From: Syntrophomonadaceae bacterium
GTDB lineage: Bacteria; Bacillota_D; Dethiobacteria; DTU022
Assembly (NCBI GenBank): GCA_003564505.1
Contig: PXFD01000027.1
Span: forward strand, 1-8,023
Direction: 5' to 3'
DNA length: 8,023 nucleotides
The translations under genes were made by a program, and so were the position numbers. The notes below the pieces were generated by a model. It was not told the DNA's origin and searched no databases. It saw nothing but the letters and a program-made list of their open reading frames with translations. Positions 5,313 through 8,023 of the stretch are shown here, piece after piece; position 1 is the first letter of the stretch, and each line of letters opens with the position of its first letter.

Positions 5313-6953
5313 TCACTCCTGTTCAGGGCCCTTTAAAAGCCCGAAGCGTTTCGTAAACGAAGCCAGGCGCGATCCGACTACCGGCAGCATGGATACCTCA
5401 TCACGACTAAGGCCGCCTGATATCAATAGTACTACAGTATAAATAAGCATCCCTACAATGATAGCCAGAAGGGTAGCGGCAACATTTAGGCGCCCTGTTG
5501 ATAAAAATGGTTCAGCATATACAATCATAAAATTATAAACCACGTATACAAATACTGACATTATAATTACCGCTGCACCGGGGAATAACAGCAGCTCTCG
5601 TAAATTAGCACGCCATCCTGTAAACCTGTTTACATGATAAAGATTAAGGGCGGCTGCAACACCGATTCCAATAACAGAAGCAAGGGCAGCCCCACCGACA
5701 TTTAATTCAGGAATTGCCGTTAAGAACCAGGCAAATAATGTTTTTACTATCCCACCGTAAACCATGTTTAAAGCAGGAGTAATGGGGCGGCCAAAACCCT
5801 GCAGTAATCCTGTGGTTGTAACATACAGGCAAAGCGGAATCACAGACCACGACATATAGGCCAGAGAATAACCGGCAGCAGCATTATTGTATAAAAGAAG
5901 AGTTATCGGTTCTGCCAACAGAAAAAGACCTATGGCTGAGGGCAATGAAAATAACACTGTCAATTTAATGGCAATGGCAGCCCTGTTTTGGATAAGCAGT
6001 CTGTCCTGCAGGGCATAAGCTTCAGAAATTGCCGGAACCAGGCTGATACTCAGAGCCAGGGCAATCACATTTGGAAAATATACTATCGGGCCGGCCATGC
6101 CGGTCAACTGACCATATAAGGCCCTTGCAGTTTCAAGATCAAAACCGGCCGCCTGCAGTTGCCTGGGAACAACGGCTAAATCAATTAGTGAAATCAAAGG
6201 GATAACGAGGCCACCGATTGTTACCGGAATAGCCAGCCGAAATATCGAGGCGATAATGCGGTAAATAGTATCAGGATTATATGTTTCCTGTTTTTCGGCC
6301 TGCCTGAAAAGTTCCTTACGACTGCGCATGTAAAAAACTGACAAGAATACCAGACCACCCAAACCACCGGCAGCAGCGCCTGATGTTGCCCCGGCTGCTG
6401 CATATTCAAGACCTACCGGGAGCAAAAGAATAACCAGGATTATTGAGAAACCGACCCTGACCAGCTGTTCCAGAAGCTGTGACGATGCCGTAGGCAGCAT
6501 ATTCTGCTGGCCCTGGAAAAAACCTCGTAACGAGGCCATTACTGTAACAAAAAATATTGCCGGAGCTATTGCCATCAACGGTAGAACTGCCTGCATATCC
6601 TTAACAATATAATCTGCAAACAGCTCGGCTCCCAGGAGAAGAACAAGGGTAATAGCCAGGCCGGTTAAGGTCAAAAGGACAAAAGCCACTTTAAAAATCC
6701 TGAGCGCTTCACGAATATCATTTAAAGCAATTTTCTCCGCCATCAGTTTGGAAAGGGCTACGGGAATTCCGGCAGTTGAAATCACCAGCAGGGTCGAATA
6801 AACAGGATAAGCATACATATATAAACCGATACCTTCGTCACCGAGGATCGCTGCAAGAACAATTCTGAACAAAGCCCCGATAAACCTGGCGACCAACCCG
6901 GTAACTGCCAGTATGGTTGCACCTTTAATAAACGCTCTGCTGCTGTCTTTCAA
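5313..6953 (-). CDS. spoVB: SpoVB/YabM-like polysaccharide or lipid flippase (MVF/MATE-like superfamily)
   Basis: This is a 546-residue polytopic membrane protein of the MOP flippase superfamily, which includes MurJ, SpoVB and Wzx. These move lipid-linked sugars across the membrane. The N-terminus reads FIKGATILAVTGLVARFIGALFRI (8-31), the classic first span of the SpoVB group, followed by GDEGIGLYMYAYPVY (38-52). About 14 hydrophobic spans are visible through to the C-terminus, and the short charged tail ends KGPEQE. The start is TTG at 6953, with AGAAGG about 8 bases upstream; no alternative start is seen in frame before an upstream stop. It is immediately followed by mazG, as in Bacillus (yabM-yabN) and Clostridia (spoVB-mazG). 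By position it matches either YabM or SpoVB. Because neighbouring spore genes are absent, a general envelope-synthesis role is at least as likely as a cortex role. The substrate cannot be read from sequence. Confidence 0.88.
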   Translation of the reverse strand: MKDSSRAFIKGATILAVTGLVARFIGALFRIVLAAILGDEGIGLYMYAYPVYSTLLVISTAGIPVALSKLMAEKIALNDIREALRIFKVAFVLLTLTGLAITLVLLLGAELFADYIVKDMQAVLPLMAIAPAIFFVTVMASLRGFFQGQQNMLPTASSQLLEQLVRVGFSIILVILLLPVGLEYAAAGATSGAAAGGLGGLVFLSVFYMRSRKELFRQAEKQETYNPDTIYRIIASIFRLAIPVTIGGLVIPLISLIDLAVVPRQLQAAGFDLETARALYGQLTGMAGPIVYFPNVIALALSISLVPAISEAYALQDRLLIQNRAAIAIKLTVLFSLPSAIGLFLLAEPITLLLYNNAAAGYSLAYMSWSVIPLCLYVTTTGLLQGFGRPITPALNMVYGGIVKTLFAWFLTAIPELNVGGAALASVIGIGVAAALNLYHVNRFTGWRANLRELLLFPGAAVIIMSVFVYVVYNFMIVYAEPFLSTGRLNVAATLLAIIVGMLIYTVVLLISGGLSRDEVSMLPVVGSRLASFTKRFGLLKGPEQE

Positions 6954-7000
6954 TATTTATACCTTCTTTATAACCGCCGGAGCAGCACTATTTGAACAAC

Positions 7001-7006
7001 ATTATA
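7001..7006 (-). promoter_or_regulatory. Isolated perfect -10 hexamer between mfd and the flippase gene
   Basis: TATAAT on the minus strand lies about 48 bases before the flippase TTG start. No acceptable -35 lies 16-18 bases upstream, and the extended -10 TG is only half present. No terminator is visible after mfd in this 114-base gap, so transcription may simply continue from mfd. Confidence 0.25.
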
Positions 7007-7067
7007 ACTGACAGAGGAGAATAACGAAAGGCAAGCATTAATTTGGTTAGACTGAATGCCCTCATCC

Positions 7068-8023
7068 TTAAGTTTCTATGTTCTTTCCACTTGGCAAAAT
7101 CTCTGAAGTATCTTGAAGTGTGAATAATTCTTTTACAAGCCTGTTCAATTCATCGAGTATATCAGGTGATTTGCCGAGATCTTTAAACTTCAGTATTACG
7201 GGCTTACGTGAAGTTAGTATAATTCGGTAGCCGGCAGAAGAAAGTCGCTCCTTTAAGATATCTGCATCTACCTGGCGGGAACGGGCAAACTGGATTGTTA
7301 AATCTGCCTGCTGCTGGGCAATTAATTCAATACCCAAAATTGCCGCATCAAGTCGCAACCCGGCAACCTGCAGCAGGTTCTTAACCGGCTCCGGAGGCAT
7401 TCCAAACCTGTCTTTTAATTCTGCATCAATTTCGGCCAAGTCTTCTGCACTGCTGCTGTAGATACGCTGATATAAATCAACCTTCTGTTTCTGCTCGCTT
7501 ATATAAGCAGAAGGCAGGTGCGCATTTACCCTGAGTTCGAAGCGGGGCTCAATTTCGGGTTCATCTTTCTCATTTTTCAGTTCTGCAACAGCCCGGTCGA
7601 GCAGTCTTACATAAAGATCAAATCCAACAGCGGCAATAAAGCCATGCTGCTCTGCTCCCAGAATATTACCTGCACCCCTTATTTCAAGATCCTGGAGGGC
7701 AATTTTAAAGCCGGAACCAAGCTCTGTAAATTCTTTGACTGCCTTGAGTCTTTTTCTTGCCGTCTCGGATACAATCTTATCTTTACGGTATGTGAGATAG
7801 GCATAAGCCAATCGGCTTGACCTGCCTACCCGCCCCCTGATTTGATACAGCTGAGCGAGCCCCAGGCGATCTGCTTCATAAATAATTAAAGTATTTACGT
7901 TGGGGATATCCAAGCCGGATTCAATAATAGTTGTGCTAACCAGGACCTGGTAATCACCATCCTGGAAATCTGCCATAACTCTCTCAAGCTGTGCTTCAGG
8001 CATCTGACCGTGGCCAACTGCCA
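7068..8023 (-). CDS. mfd: Mfd transcription-repair coupling factor, C-terminal 317 residues (5' part beyond window edge)
   Basis: Mfd is a superfamily 2 ATP-driven DNA translocase that removes stalled RNA polymerase at lesions and recruits UvrA. The frame is open to the right edge and the gene continues beyond it; the first full codons read AVGHGQMPE, part of the conserved HGQM segment. The visible part carries the end of the second RecA-like domain: VLVSTTIIESGLDIPNVNTLII (motif V region) and QIRGRVGRS (motif VI, with arginine fingers). DLEIRGAGNILGAEQHG follows. The TRCF/D7 domain, including YISEQKQKVDLYQRI and DRFGMPPEPV, runs to a TAA stop. The length to the C-terminus fits a normal Mfd. 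In Bacillus, spoVT comes next; here the flippase gene follows directly after 114 bases. Confidence 0.96.
   Translation of the reverse strand, partial: AVGHGQMPEAQLERVMADFQDGDYQVLVSTTIIESGLDIPNVNTLIIYEADRLGLAQLYQIRGRVGRSSRLAYAYLTYRKDKIVSETARKRLKAVKEFTELGSGFKIALQDLEIRGAGNILGAEQHGFIAAVGFDLYVRLLDRAVAELKNEKDEPEIEPRFELRVNAHLPSAYISEQKQKVDLYQRIYSSSAEDLAEIDAELKDRFGMPPEPVKNLLQVAGLRLDAAILGIELIAQQQADLTIQFARSRQVDADILKERLSSAGYRIILTSRKPVILKFKDLGKSPDILDELNRLVKELFTLQDTSEILPSGKNIET

Noticed and set aside
6969..7000. TTCAAA-N18-TATAAA as a flippase promoter.
   Set aside because: The start point would fall on or past the ribosome site, leaving no usable leader.
6954..7067. Possible spoVT remnant or tRNA between mfd and the flippase gene.
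   Set aside because: No AbrB-like residues in any frame and no cloverleaf or TTCGANT-type arm seen.

Overview
The window is a stretch of conserved housekeeping genes, all read from the minus strand (right to left in these coordinates). It looks like a member of the Bacillota, most likely a Clostridia-type lineage. The evidence is the gene order, which matches the classic mfd to ftsH block of Bacillus and Clostridium (mfd, spoVB/yabM, yabN-type mazG, hup, divIC/ftsB, yabR, tilS, hpt, ftsH). Strong AGGAGG-type ribosome sites, sigma-A-like promoters, intrinsic terminators and moderate GC (about 40-45 % by eye) agree. I cannot name a genus.

Layout in transcription order. The 3' part of mfd (transcription-repair coupling factor) enters from the right edge. 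A 114-base gap follows, then a SpoVB/MurJ-like flippase gene (TTG start) and a tightly linked YabN-type SAM-methylase/MazG fusion. A short gap with a possible promoter leads to hup (HU), closed by a strong GC-rich terminator near 3431-3465. divIC/ftsB comes next. Then yabR (S1 domain) is driven by a perfect-consensus TTGACA-N16-TATAAT promoter and closed by a terminator near 2470-2494. tilS, a 209-base gap with an extended -10 promoter and a foldable leader, hpt, and the first 71 codons of ftsH (cut by the left edge) complete the window. No stretch longer than about 210 bases lacks a gene.

How the genes work together: they cover DNA repair (mfd), envelope lipid or glycan export (spoVB-like), nucleotide-pool cleaning (mazG), nucleoid structure (hup), divisome assembly (divIC), RNA binding (yabR), tRNA-Ile decoding (tilS), purine salvage (hpt) and membrane proteolysis (ftsH). 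The sporulation genes that usually sit in this block (spoVT, yabP, yabQ, spoIIE), and the RqcP gene yabO, are absent at their expected positions while the order of the vegetative genes is intact. This suggests, without proving, an asporogenous lineage.

I found no mobile element, CRISPR array, tRNA or clear novel protein system. The points worth a second look are regulatory: a long-range stem in the hpt leader, a yabR gene whose best ribosome site points to an AUC codon, an exact 13-bp direct repeat around the yabR promoter, and a striking scarcity of ATG starts.
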